Assembly (NCBI GenBank): GCA_037043235.1
Contig: JAWRVZ010000133.1
Span: 841,856-905,855 of the forward strand
Direction: 5' to 3'
Length of the DNA: 64,000 nt
Source: Rhodeus uyekii
Lineage: Eukaryota; Chordata; Actinopteri; Cypriniformes; Acheilognathidae
This document shows, piece after piece, positions 11,300 through 22,252 of the stretch. The notes beneath the pieces are model-generated. The model was not told where the DNA came from, did not search any database, and worked only from the letters and a program-made list of their open reading frames with translations. How positions within the stretch are numbered: the stretch's first letter is position 1; each line of letters begins with the position of its first letter. A program made the translations under genes and the position numbers.

Positions 11300-12475
11300 C
11301 CAGAGTCAAGGCGGTGAGTGTGGTGCACTTACCTGGCTCCATAGTCCCCATGAGGGGCCTGGAAGGGAGGGGCATGGAAGCAGCGGGGCTGCCCGCTCCC
11401 CATCTGTGGCGAAAGAGAGTTCGGCTGAGAGAGAGGAAGCAACGCGTCGCTCACTGTCAGCTTGGAGCGAGTATGACCCAGAGATGGAGGAAACTGCTCT
11501 TATATTGAAAATGTGAAAATGCCCCCCTGGGGCCAGTGGCGGAACAGAAGGAAACAAAAGATTCTCCACCCGGCCCTCCTCCGGGGGAAGGAGTGGTGCC
11601 TTCACCAGCTCCTGGAAACGAGCAGCTCCTGCCACTTCTGGGTCGCCCGTCTCAGGACCGCTTAGATTTTCTCTTGGAGGGTTTAGCGCTCTGGACGGGC
11701 TGCGTTGCCTTCCTGCGGGGGGGAGGGGCCGGACGGGAGGCCTCCGGTCCGGCCGGACCCTTTGCGGCCGCAGGGGGACGCCCTCGGCGAGGAGCAGACT
11801 GAGGAACAGCCCGCGGCGGTTTGGCAGACTCCCGCCGGGGCAAGATGTGACTTATCGCCTCAGTCTGCTTCTGCACCGTCGAGAATTGCTGTGCAAAATC
11901 TACGACAGTGTCGCCGAAGAGGCCAGCCTGGGAGATGGTTGCGTCGAGAAAGCGAACTTTGTCGGCATCCTTCATCTCAGCCAGGTCCAGCCAGAGATGG
12001 CGCTCCTGGACCACGAGTGTGGACATCATCTGGCCGAGGGCACCGCAACTGCACGCTCCACCTGGGGAACGTCCGCGTAACCCTTGGCAGCCCCGCCATC
12101 GAGGGTAGTGAGAGCGGAGGAGGTCAGAGAGCGGCTTCGGGCAGTAAAAGGTGCCTTCCATGACTTACTGACCTCCTCATGCACTTCCGGGAAGAAAGGC
12201 ACCGGGGCGGAGCGAGGCTGTGAACCGCGCTCCGCACCCAGAAACCAATCGTCCAGCCGCGAGCGCTCGGGCGACGGTGGAGGGTTCCACTCAAGCCCAA
12301 TACCCGCGGCAGCCCGGGAAAGCATAGCCATCATCTACTTATCTGATTCCACACGAGCAGCGACCCCCGAGGGGGGCTGCTCGGCTTCCTCACTCGAAGA
12401 TGACAGCCCACTCTCCGATGCAGCGATCGACATCCGATCCTCACCCAGAGCACCAAACGAGACCCGAGGTACCTA
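11300..12475 (-). pseudogene. gag-like protein, copy A
   Basis: This is the structural protein ORF upstream of RT. The N-terminal part (about 12335-12475) is serine/acid-rich and ends at an in-frame TAG just before MMAMLSRAAAGIGLEW. The next segment (12026-12334) has FFPEVHEEVSKSWKAPF and runs to VERAVAV. The last segment (11652-12161) has the conserved VQERHLWLDLAEMKDADK core and a basic, proline-rich tail. The frame change near 12040 joins two blocks that are far apart in other fish DIRS gag proteins, so about 90 residues appear deleted. That size is inference from general knowledge of the family. Molecular role beyond gag-like is not established. Confidence 0.75.
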
Positions 12476-12779
12476 TAAACATATATATATATCATTGTTC
12501 ACAGCCATTCATTGCGTAATTTAACTTTGCTACTTTATCAGAGTTATTAGTTGCTTTTCTGGAATGAAAGTTGGGTCTGGTTCAGTCTTGATAGCAAAAA
12601 TAACTGCAATAAACAAATGTTTGTGTGTGTTTGCTGCTGATGTGTGTGTTTCTTCTACCCCAGTTAGTTTAAAAAGAACAGGGTTTTCACATGATGGCGA
12701 ATGAGTAAGTTTTCAGGTGTTGTGTTACTCCCAGCCCAAGCTTTATTAAAGGCAGGGATACACACGCTTTGTATATAGC

Positions 12780-13720
12780 TTGCATGGGAGAGGAGCATGC
12801 ACAGGCAATGCTTGAGGGCGCTGGCGGTGCAGATTGTAAGCAGCTGCCACTGTGAACACTCCGTTCCCTTCTAGCAGTCTTCGAGGAGGCTACTCGGACT
12901 CTTGGTCCTCTAGATTCCAGTCCCGCTGCTGCTGAGGCACAACAGCGATCATTATCGTGTGGATCACAGTTCGATTTGTCGGATGGATTGGAGTTAGGCT
13001 CGGCCTTATCTCTGCCTTTACCCAGTAGATCTACCCTCATCCAAGACACGGAAGCATGCCCTGAGGCGGTTTCTTACGACTTGGCTTAAAACTGCGGTTA
13101 TGCAACTAGTCAGTTCTGAGGAACTGGAGGTTGTTAGTATCAACCTTGATGAGGAAGACTCGCCACCTTCCTCCACCGCAAGTCAGGCTGCAGCATGCCT
13201 CCATACATCCTCGCTGCTGCAGGCCTACCAGGCTGAGCTCCTTGGGGACCTCGATGAGGGCGGGGAAATTGGCCCTGAGGCAGTCACTGAGCTGTGTAGG
13301 GTCACGGATCTTTCTCTCTGTGCCACCAGGGAGATGGCCAGTTCCATCAGCCACTCCATGGCAACCCTGGTGGTCATGAAGAGATATTTGTGGTAAAACC
13401 TTATCACTCTTAAAGAGAAGGATAAGAATATCGTCATGGACTCCCCTCTTACGTCTCCTGGCCTCTTCAGCGATGCTGTTAAGACGGTCATCGAGAGGTT
13501 CCAGGAGGCTGCTAAGCATTCAGAAAGGTACAACCCCGCCACTCACAGGTCTCAAAGGCTACAAACCACGCTGCTCAGAGGCACAGCGTCGTGACCCAAC
13601 AGCACCCACATAACACAAGGGGTGCAAGCCGGCACTCTTTTAGCCTTCTGGCAAGCGGACAAACCTGAAAGTCATCCTCCAGGCCAAGAAGGCCAAGAGC
13701 AAGAGACCCTGATGCCAATG
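12780..13720 (+). pseudogene. gag-like protein, copy B
   Basis: The open part at 13100-13396 matches the D-lineage gag. It has SSEELEVVSINLDEEDSPP, followed after a deletion by LLQAYQAELLGDLDEGGEI and then ATREMASSISHSMATLVV. The frame meets a stop right after KRYLW at 13394-13396 but stays recognisable (LKEKDKN, SPGLFSDAVKTVIERFQEA) to about 13530. It keeps a central block that D has lost, so B and D gag are damaged in complementary places. Confidence 0.7.
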
Positions 13721-13774
13721 GCATCTGGACAAGCAGGGTAGCCTCCGCTGTCACTCGTGGTGCACATGGCGTGT

Positions 13775-15119
13775 CAGCACCCTCCAATATTATTCCATTT
13801 GGGCTGCTTCACATGAGACCCCTTCAGTGGTGGCTAAAGACCAGAGGGTTCTCCCCGAGGGTTAACTCCTTCCGCACAATCAAGGTCAACAGGCGGTGCC
13901 TACGCACCTTGCAGAGGGCCCGTACTGGGAGAACCCTGTCACCTTGTGATGCTGTTAATAGATGCCTCTCGCACGTCCATTTTGCAAGCTGGCACTACGG
14001 ATCCTCCTATGGACAGGGGAAATGCCGCTTTCTGCAAAGCAGTGTACATCCCAGGGTCCTAGAATGTGGGAGCAGATGACAGGGGCCGAGGCCTGGGGAA
14101 TGGAGGGTCCATGGACCTGTTTGCGTCTCTAGATACGTCTAACTACCCATTCTGGTTCTCCCTTGCTCATCCAGCACTTCTTGGGCTGGACGCAATGTGT
14201 CAGACGTGGCTGAGGCTGCATTTGTACACATTTCCCCCGATTGCTCTGCTCTCAGGGGTTCTGGTGAAAGTTCACCAGGATAGGGTCTGTCTCACCTTAG
14301 TTGCCCAGCTTTGGCCAGGCAGGGTATGGTTTTCAGACCTGGTGTCTCTCACCAGGAACTCCATAGGAGATTCCGGTCAGGAGGGACCTCCTGTACCAGG
14401 CTCAGGGAAGAATAATACATCCTCACCCAGAACTGTGGAAACTGTGGGCTTTGCCTCTGAAGGGGCCCAGCTCATAGACTCTGTTCTCTCAACTGAGGTT
14501 GTTGAGACCATCCTCCACTCCAGAGCCCCGTCCACAAGGAAACTCTATGCCCAGTAGTGGAGTCTCTTCACTTCTTGGTGCAGCGAAAAGCAATTGAACC
14601 CAGTTACCTGCCAGGTTGGCATCGTTCTTGAGTTCTTGCAAGACAGATTCACTGCAGGTATCTCCCCTTCCATGCTAAAGGTCTACATGGCTGCTAAAAC
14701 TGCTTATCATGTACCTTTGAGTGGTACCTCTTTAGGACGGGACCCCCTAATTACTTGTTTCCTTCAAGGCACTCAGAGGCTGAGACCTGCAGTATGTTCC
14801 AGGTTCCTCCCTGGGACTTGTCCTTGGTTCTCCAATCGAACCCATTGAGGACATTTCAGTGAAATGCCTTACTCTAAAAACTCTGTTTGTATTAGCCATT
14901 TCCTCCTTTAAGAGAATTGGCGATTTTCCCGGCTTTTCCAAGGCTATTTTCCCAGCTTATGAGTCACTCTACTAGAAGCATGCCTGCCTCTAAGGCACTT
15001 ATTGCAGGGGCATCCCTTGCAGATATTTGTGATGCGGCTGGCTGGTCCTCCCCACATACTTTTATTAGGTTCTACCAGTCAGACCTGAACCCCTCTTTGG
15101 GAACACGGGTGTTATTGTA
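13775..15119 (+). pseudogene. RT end, RNase H and YR remnants, copy B
   Basis: The remnant opens in the RT thumb (IIPFGLLHMRPLQWWLKTRGFSP, 13787-13860); the whole palm with YLDD is missing. RNase H C-terminal sequence is open at 14066-14557 (MDLFASLDTSNYPFWFSLAHP) and runs into YR (STEVVETILHSRAPSTRKLY) before a stop. YR continues at 14594-14848 and again at 14917-15120, where HSTRS, DICDAAGWSSPHTF and RFYQSD are kept. An internal deletion joins the RIGDF arginine region almost directly to that C-terminus. Confidence 0.8.
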
Positions 15120-15235
15120 GTGAGCTACGTTTTGCTTGGCATACTATCGTCGATGTGGCAGCATTGGTTTTCTTGTTCCCATTGCGTTGTCGACGCAGTG
15201 CAAATTCCCTTGACAGGGACCGTCTCAGGTCTTTC

Positions 15236-15658
15236 CTATAGCTCTGTTTATTCCGAGGTTACTATGGTCAGCCGGATCCGGGCTGTATCCAGATCAGATT
15301 AAGGACCTGCACCTGGACACGAGCACAGCACTGCCCTGAATTGTTTGCGGAGACCGTGACTCTACTAAACCCTCCCCTGTGTAGATTATGAACCCATCTC
15401 CAATCGGACCAAATTAGACTTAATATTAGACTTGAATTATCAATATAATAATCAAACTATCAATCAATCAAATCGATCAATAATCATAACTTAACACTTA
15501 ATATTCATCAATTGTATTAATTCGCCTGCTCTTTTAAGGCTGCCGTTCAGCCAAACAAACTTTGTTTATAATGTTTTCATGTGACCACTGTAAAGCTGCT
15601 TTGAAACAATCTGTATTGTAAAAAGCGCTATATAAGTAAAGGTGACTTGACTTGACTT
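15236..15658 (+). mobile_element. 5'-truncated LINE 3' end (CR1/L2-type)
   Basis: From ctctgtttattccgaggtta to the tail gtgacttgacttgactt the sequence matches the 3' untranslated end of the full LINE in this window (49272-49803), including the aaaaagcgctatata block near the end. At about 420 bp it has no coding sequence. It sits inside copy B's complementary region and is therefore younger than B. Confidence 0.85.
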
Positions 15659-15815
15659 AACCAGTAGAGCATTGGTGTTAACAACGCCAAGGTCATGGGG
15701 TCAATCCCTGGGTAAGCATGAATTGATTACAATGTCAATGTATTTCTTGAATGCAATGTAAGTCGCTTTGGATAAAAGCGTCAGCCAAATGCATAAATGT
15801 AAATGTAGGTTACAA
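15659..15815 (+). mobile_element. tRNA-derived SINE
   Basis: A tRNA-like head with an A-box-like segment (agtagagcattggtg) and a B-box-like segment (gggtcaatccctgg, about 15699) is followed by the widespread fish tail agtcgctttggataaaagcg (about 15762) and an aaatgtaaatgta end. It directly follows the LINE tail. Confidence 0.7.
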
Positions 15816-16075
15816 ACGTAATCCTAGTTCCCTAAGAGGGAACAAGACGCTGCGTTATCCAGCCTCACCTCCTCCACATGCCGGGCTTGTTTCAGACACT
15901 GGGAAAACTTCCATTTCCGGTTCACTCCATGCATTTATACTCCTGGCTCATGACGTCATCTCCGCGATGTGCATTCACACATGTTGGACAATCACGCTAA
16001 GGCATTCCCTTTTTGTCGATGCAGCATCTCGTTGCCTCTTAGGGTACTAGGGCTACGTACGTAGCCTGAGATGTT

Positions 16076-18336
16076 TTCAAGAAGGCTTCCTGAACACTCC
16101 CGCATATATTAACAAGTAGTTGTGCCTTAAACTCACACCATTGTTTCAGCCAGTGGTCAGGGGTTTGAAAAGTAGCTTAAACTCGTTTAGAGTGCCTTAA
16201 CCTACAGATGACCTATCTTTTGTTGTCTCAAAATTTCAGGCTGGGAATTTTTGACCTAGAAAATTTGACATTTCACATTTAAGATTTCTTTGTTTATAGC
16301 CATCATTCTGACATGACCCCAGATGATTTGCATCATTATACCTGTGTGGAAACATATGCTCACTTGCTCAGAAGAGTCTAATGATAATAATAATAAGATA
16401 ATGTCCAGTGTCAGAATCAATTTTCAATACATGAATTTAAACAAGAACATAGAGTTTGAGTGTTGCCAAAGCTAACACACATTCCCCCCTAAAAAAGGAC
16501 ATAACTTATAGTTGACCGGACCTATTGACTAGATCGAGGTCAGAAAAACACCTCAGCATTCTTAAATAACTGCATGTGGCTGGGTGCATATTCTGGAATA
16601 TAAGTGATGACAGGTTAATCCAAGCCCAGCTAAGGATGAAAGTCCTGGTATGACAGTAGTTCACACTCTGTAGCCCAACAACAGGATGCAACTAAGTCTG
16701 CTTTCTCTCTGAGCGCTGAGTTTATCTCCACTAACACTCTGGAATGTCCCACCACAGACACTATGATGTGTTGAATAATTCAGTACTCCATACTGACTCA
16801 CGGCACTGGGACCAGACCGAGGCTTCCATACTGTGTGCTCATAAAGAAGAATTATTAAATCCAGAACTGTGTGGTATATGAATGGTTAACAACCATCTTG
16901 ATTGGAAGGGTGGTGGATGAGACATGTCATTTCGTTCATATGAGTCATGACTGAAAAACGCTTAGATGTTACTTTTTTAAAAACTAAGAACGACAACGCT
17001 TCTGTTTTAAAAGGGTAAGCGCATTGACTATAAGGATTGAATGAGGAGAATTAAATATTTCACTATTAATTAAATAATCAAAATTTAACTTTGCTATCAC
17101 AAGTGTGAAGGTCAATGCCAAATAAAATGAGTGTCCATGATAAAGAAAAGCAAAATTGTTTTGAAAAATCTAGATCAAGACATGAGCCAAGTCTTTGGAA
17201 ATGAGCACATGGTTTTGAATAGCTTTCATATCATTTTAAAAGAAAAGAAGTGATTGAATCTCATGTGGTATAACCATCAATTAAAAAGTATTTTGAAAAT
17301 AAGTTTAATTTATATATTTTTTAAATGTTATAAATTATTAATTAATACATATATGTTTTTGGAGAGTTGCACCACATGAGTTTTTATAGCCTGAACTAAC
17401 GCTGTCCCACATGTCATAAAACAATATCATCTGATATTTTAAGAGATATTTTAACTTACTGACTTTGACACAGTCACAAGGGTGGCCTTTTGAAAAAGAA
17501 GTGTCCTGAATTGTATTAAATGTCTACTTGTAGTGTACTTCAAGTATTGGAGGTATAGGTTTTTATATTACCGTAGTTAAAGTTATAGCAATAGTTAAAG
17601 ACCAGTTTGGATCTTTGGCAATTTGCATTTAAAAAAGCTTGCAGTACTGAAGATTCAGTTGCTGCTCAAAACCATTGTAAGAATTTGTGTCTGGGTTTTT
17701 TTTTTTTAAATATGGAATCAGTAACCAAATTACAATTTGTAAGTAATCTGTCGATACTCTCTGCAAAAGAATAAAGCAGAGACTCTACTTCCTTCACCAT
17801 CTTAGGTAATTTTTGTAAGAAATAACATTTAAGGGAGTGTAATGTATAATGTATTATGTCTAATGTAATTTGTTGTGATTGTAAATTATATTGTGTGGAT
17901 CGAGTGTATGTTGATGTTTATTTTAAATATAGATACTGTCATGTGAAAAAAAAAAAAAAATTTAGTCCGACAAGAAAGTATCATATATCATCTAATCTCG
18001 TATCATATAATTTCAGGTCATGTCACATTAAAAGTATTTTTCACAAGGGTCTGCAGGGGTCTTCTGTGATTTCCCCCCTATTGTGTGGATGCAATATTCC
18101 TAGTGTTCTTAGTTCTCCAGATCTTGCACTATCAGGTGCCGTTTATGTTCTATTTAAAGTGTTTTGTTTCTTTTCGAGTTTTGAATAGAGTTTCAGTTTT
18201 GGAACCTGTTGCTCCTCATCCATCCTCTCTGCATCGCACATGTTCCTGCTCTCCGTAGTGTTACAATGTTATGCCATCAGGATAGTGGTGTCTCCTTGAC
18301 CTTTCTGAAGTTTGCCACCAAGAAAGTACCAATGTA

Positions 18337-18339
<3 letters not shown>
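16076..18339. other. no gene; possible LTR debris near 18050-18270
   Basis: AT-rich sequence with poly-T/poly-A runs (17696-17709, 17946-17960). The segment 18050-18270 has the T/C-rich look and gtgttaca-type end of an LTR, but no boundaries were found. Nothing else is recognised. Confidence 0.4.

Positions 18340-18421
<82 letters not shown>
18340..18421. repeat. (TA)n microsatellite, about 41 units
   Basis: Uninterrupted ta/at alternation over about 82 bases. Open frames across it on both strands are artefacts. Confidence 0.98.
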
Positions 18422-18423
<2 letters not shown>

Positions 18424-18924
18424 AAAATGTTCCTGAAAGAAGAGGTATATTCAAGTCACTGGATGTATAAATTGTATTTGTAACTCTTTCCACACCGGCA
18501 TTTAAAGTTGCCAGCCACAGCCAGCTTTTTGTATCAACTTCACACAATTTTCATGGGCCCCAGAATATTTTGTTGTATGAATATACAACGCATATTTATA
18601 CAATGTATAGCATGCAGTATAATTAAGGTTGAATAAGGTTTCATAAAAAAAAGAAACATTTTGAGCAAATATTTGAGAAAATCATGTTTTCAGATTCACA
18701 ACGATGATCAAAAGAAAGATGGAATAGATCGAGTCCATCAACATCCCCAAAGCTTCACAGTCCTATAGCTCATCGATATTTCATTCAGTATCATGGTGTA
18801 GTTTTTATTTATATGTTCTTTAATGTTATTGATTACGTTATTTTACATATGCGAATGGTTCCATATGATATTGTTTGTTTCTGCTGCTTCGTCACCTGTA
18901 TTTTGATCAGGCGATTCTGTACTC

Positions 18925-19375
18925 TTTCAGAAGATGTCATGGTGCACCCCTACCATATACAATGGTGTGAAAGTCCTGACCTGAATCCTATGATGTGGTT
19001 TAACCTTAAAAAGGCAGTTCATGCTTGAAAACCCTGCGATGTGGCTAAATTAGAACAATTCTGCAAAGACGAGAGGGCAACAATTCTTCCGTAGCGCTGT
19101 AAAAGACTCATTGCAAGCTGACTGCAGTTGTTGCTGTTAAGGGTGGGCCAACCAGTTATTAGGTTTAGGGGGCAAGCACTTTTTCACACAGGGCCATGCA
19201 GGTTCAGATTTTTTTTCCCCCTTAATAATAACAACCTTCATTTAAAAAACAGCATTTTGTGTTTACTTGTGTTATCTTTGACTAATATTTAAATTAGTTT
19301 GATGATCTGAAACATTTAAGTGTGACATGCATGCAAAAAAATAAGAAAAAAACATTTTTTTTACACCACCCTACC
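18925..19375 (+). pseudogene. Tc1/mariner transposase C-terminal relic
   Basis: Translation gives SPDLNPMMWFNLKKAVHA at about 18973-19026, the degenerate counterpart of the SPDLNPIE box that contains a catalytic acid of Tc1 transposases. After a stop comes CDVAKLEQFCKDE and, interrupted, QRCKRLIAS and a GQPVI-type end. The DNA then runs through tagggggcaagcactttttc, the common 3' end of a fish Tc1-like family. The catalytic glutamate is replaced, a stop precedes the last block and a short deletion lies near 19110. No 5' inverted repeat was found. Confidence 0.65.
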
Positions 19376-21871
19376 AGTGAAAACACGGAAAGCTGGCAAA
19401 TGGCTTGTATTAAGTATAAAATGTATTGTCATATGCTTTCTAGTTTCTAGTCAACAAAAAAATATTTATCTTTTATTTCTATTGCTGCTGCATAAAAGAG
19501 AAATCAATCTACAATGTGACAAATGTGGTGCATGTCAGCCGTCACGCTAGCATGTCATTGCAGGGTCAAAGGAGTCATTTAAATGAGTTAAGAATGATTC
19601 GAACGGCCTAATTATGTGATAGCTGCTGCTACATGACGGGTGACCTTCCAATGAAATTAAAGAACAGGAGACTGTGTCTTTCTCACTTAAATTTGAAGGA
19701 TGTCCCATGGCAGTATTGGAGAGTTTCCATGACCTTACAGTCTGTATTCATCTTAGACAGGCAGAAGATGCTCAATTGCACTGTATGTGTAAGTCATCCC
19801 AAATGCAGACGCTCTTGCCAGTCAGTGGGATGATATCCGGAATAGTCTTAGGAAATATGATGAGACCGGGGTGTGTCAGAGGAGCCCTCATGCGCGCTTT
19901 ATAAATCCTGACAGGTTCACCGCAGCATATCTGCAGATATAATACTCCCATAATGACATCCTCACCTTGACTCATTCCTTATTCCTGGCAGTGTAGAGGT
20001 TGCCATGAGACTAAAGTATACATCCAGCTGAATGAAATGAAACTAATGACACACAGAATTTGTCAAGTGAAGAGACAGATGATAAGGCTGTGTACAAACT
20101 GCCTCTGCATTTCACACATACCGTACTGTATGTAATTTAGACTTTCCATGGGTCTATGTTTTGGTTGTTGTCATAGATGAACTATGAAATGCTGGTGTGG
20201 TTCTGCAATAAATCTTGTGAAAACAATATGATTTCACAATGTGCTGCAGAATTTAATGTGTGATTCATTATTGCTGCAATACCAACTCCCAAGCATCAAT
20301 AATTAACTTGTTGTTGTTATGGTTGGAAAACTTTTATACTATTTAATTCTCAAGAAAGTTTTAAATGTAATGACTTTAAAATGTCATGTCGTGTAACTAT
20401 CAGATAAAAAGAGATTGCATTGTATTGTTTTTCTTTTACTATGAATTTAAGTACACATCTTATTGATTTTTTTTGTTTTTGTTTTGAACATTCAAAACAT
20501 TTTCTTTTAGAAATATATGTTAAAAAAGCAGAACATTGTGTTATGGGTAGGTTTAGGCTTAGGGGAGAGAATATTCAGTTTTCTTCAAATGTATGTACAT
20601 ATGCTCTCCAAAAAAATGCATTTTAACACAAATTTAGAACAAGGTCATCAATGTTTTATGTTCAGTTTTGTGAGAGATCAGAATTTAAAATATAATTTTG
20701 CTCTAGGTATCCCTTACCGAAAAACACTGCCACACATCATGAAACACAAGTTCAATGAGATACTGTCCAAACAATGGAGGAAGGGGCTTGTTTGATAGAT
20801 GTGAGCTTAACTTGAAAGGTGCACAAACAAAAGGTTGCTTTTCACCATGCCTTTTGACCAACACGAATAAATTGCCCATGGCTTTTTGACCTCTCCATAT
20901 CACTATGGGTTTTTTGTCTGAACCAAAGCCAATTTCACCATGTGATGTAGATCAATACATCTCCACTACAATAAAAATGGTAGGAAGGTGGTCAGATAGG
21001 TCAGAAGTCATTCTGTCTGTGTGGAAATTGAGGAAATCCGCTCAACACATAATGGGTGTTACGCCGTACTGCTTGCTTTGTTCAAAGCTTAGGAATTCCC
21101 TTTTATTCTGTGTAATTGCTGTGGCCTTCAAAAACATTATTTATCAATATGCAATGCAGGAAAAGGCACAAGAGATAAACCTTTCTGGAAAAAAGTGTAA
21201 TTTCCCCAAGAATGATGTGCTTAAAAGGTTTGGCTGATTCAAGGTTCAGTGGTGTGACTGTGAATCAGAGACAACAAAGAAGTCAATTCTGAAGAGGACC
21301 AGAGACAGTCATAAACCTCAACCAGAGATGTCACCGTTATTGTCTGTTGTGTCTTTAGAAACACTGACTGCACTGGCGGGGGAGAGATGCAGAAGGACAC
21401 ATTATGACAGAGAGAGTCAAAATGAAAAACTGTAAGAGCTGCCTATTGCTCATCTAAAGGTCACTGCACCAAGGTCAAACTGGGAAATAAATTAACCTGA
21501 CGTACGCTCTTAAAATCTGGTGGTGCCATCATTTAATTCAAACCTGGATTTTAATTGAACTCCTGAACTGACAGCATGACAGATCCGCGGCGTGGCTGAT
21601 GCCTCTAGTTGGCAGTATGACAAGCAGGAGGGGGTCGCTACACATCTGAGGGAAGACAGAAACAAAAGAGAGAGAAAGCACAGTGAGGCGATCATCAGCA
21701 CTCGCTTTCAAAATTCATCCCTCGCTCATTAAAACAACCTTCCCCTGTCTGATTTCTGAATATCTGATTCACATTTCACTGCATAGATAGAGAAGCAAGT
21801 ATTAGACATTTCCTTTAAATGCTGTTTATTTATATATATGTAATATGTAGGCCGATGAATATAATTGTTTA

Positions 21872-21873
<2 letters not shown>
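19376..21873. other. no gene recognised
   Basis: Short open frames (19633-19904, 20420-20795, 20905-21237) show no domain or codon signature. The stretch 21240-21730 is more GC-balanced and unique-looking, with no recognisable function. Confidence 0.4.
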
Positions 21874-21949
<76 letters not shown>

Positions 21950-22212
21950 AACAGGGTTATATTAATCTGTGGGGACCAAATCTCCCCACTTGGACAGTAA
22001 AACCTGAGATCACCTACATTGTGGGGAAGCCAGCGGAATGAATTAATAAGTATACTAAATGATTAATGATTATTTGAAAATGTAAAAATACAGAAAGTTT
22101 TCTGAGACAGGTATGTTCAGGGTTAGGGTTACAATTACAAGATAGAAAATATGGCTTGTACAGTATTAAAACAATTACACTTGTGGTGAGTCCCCACAAA
22201 GATAGCAACACC

Positions 22213-22242
<30 letters not shown>
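21874..22242. repeat. GT-microsatellite-bounded fish repeat
   Basis: Two GT tracts (21874-21947 and about 22214-22242) bracket a unit whose edges are gtggggaccaaatctcccc and gagtccccacaaagatag, near-inverse of each other. This is a familiar interspersed fish repeat that commonly carries CA/GT tails. A similar one occurs at 39513-39711. Confidence 0.6.

Positions 22243-22252
<10 letters not shown>

Larger units (their letters stand above)
7223..12475 (-). mobile_element. DIRS1-like YR retrotransposon, copy A
   Basis: Reading leftward from 12475 the copy has gag, reverse transcriptase, RNase H and tyrosine recombinase, then the internal complementary region (about 7502-7640) and the 3' terminal repeat ending at AAC (7223-7225), the inverse of the GTT ends of other copies. 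DIRS elements replicate through a circular DNA that a tyrosine recombinase integrates without target duplication. The 5' end is truncated inside gag, so the 5' terminal repeat is missing. Gag and RT protein sequence is clearly diverged from copies B-H, marking a second DIRS lineage. Lesions in gag, RT and YR make it inactive. Confidence 0.9.
12690..16075 (+). mobile_element. DIRS1-like YR retrotransposon, copy B
   Basis: A degenerate copy of the same lineage as D. Its 5' part aligns with D from ggagcatgcacagg (B about 12793; D about 53076). Gag, the end of RT, parts of RNase H and YR follow. The internal complementary region is split by a LINE fragment and a SINE (15236-15815). The 3' terminal repeat ends in GTT at 16073-16075 and carries TGACGTCA at 15951-15958. 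Most of the RT palm is deleted. The 5' terminus was not found; copy A ends about 200 bp upstream. Confidence 0.85.

Noticed and set aside
15659..15815. Functional tRNA gene
   Set aside because: Only decayed A- and B-box-like segments, no complete cloverleaf, and a SINE tail follows.
18209..18547. Open frames on both strands encoding YI repeats
   Set aside because: Translation of the (TA)n microsatellite.
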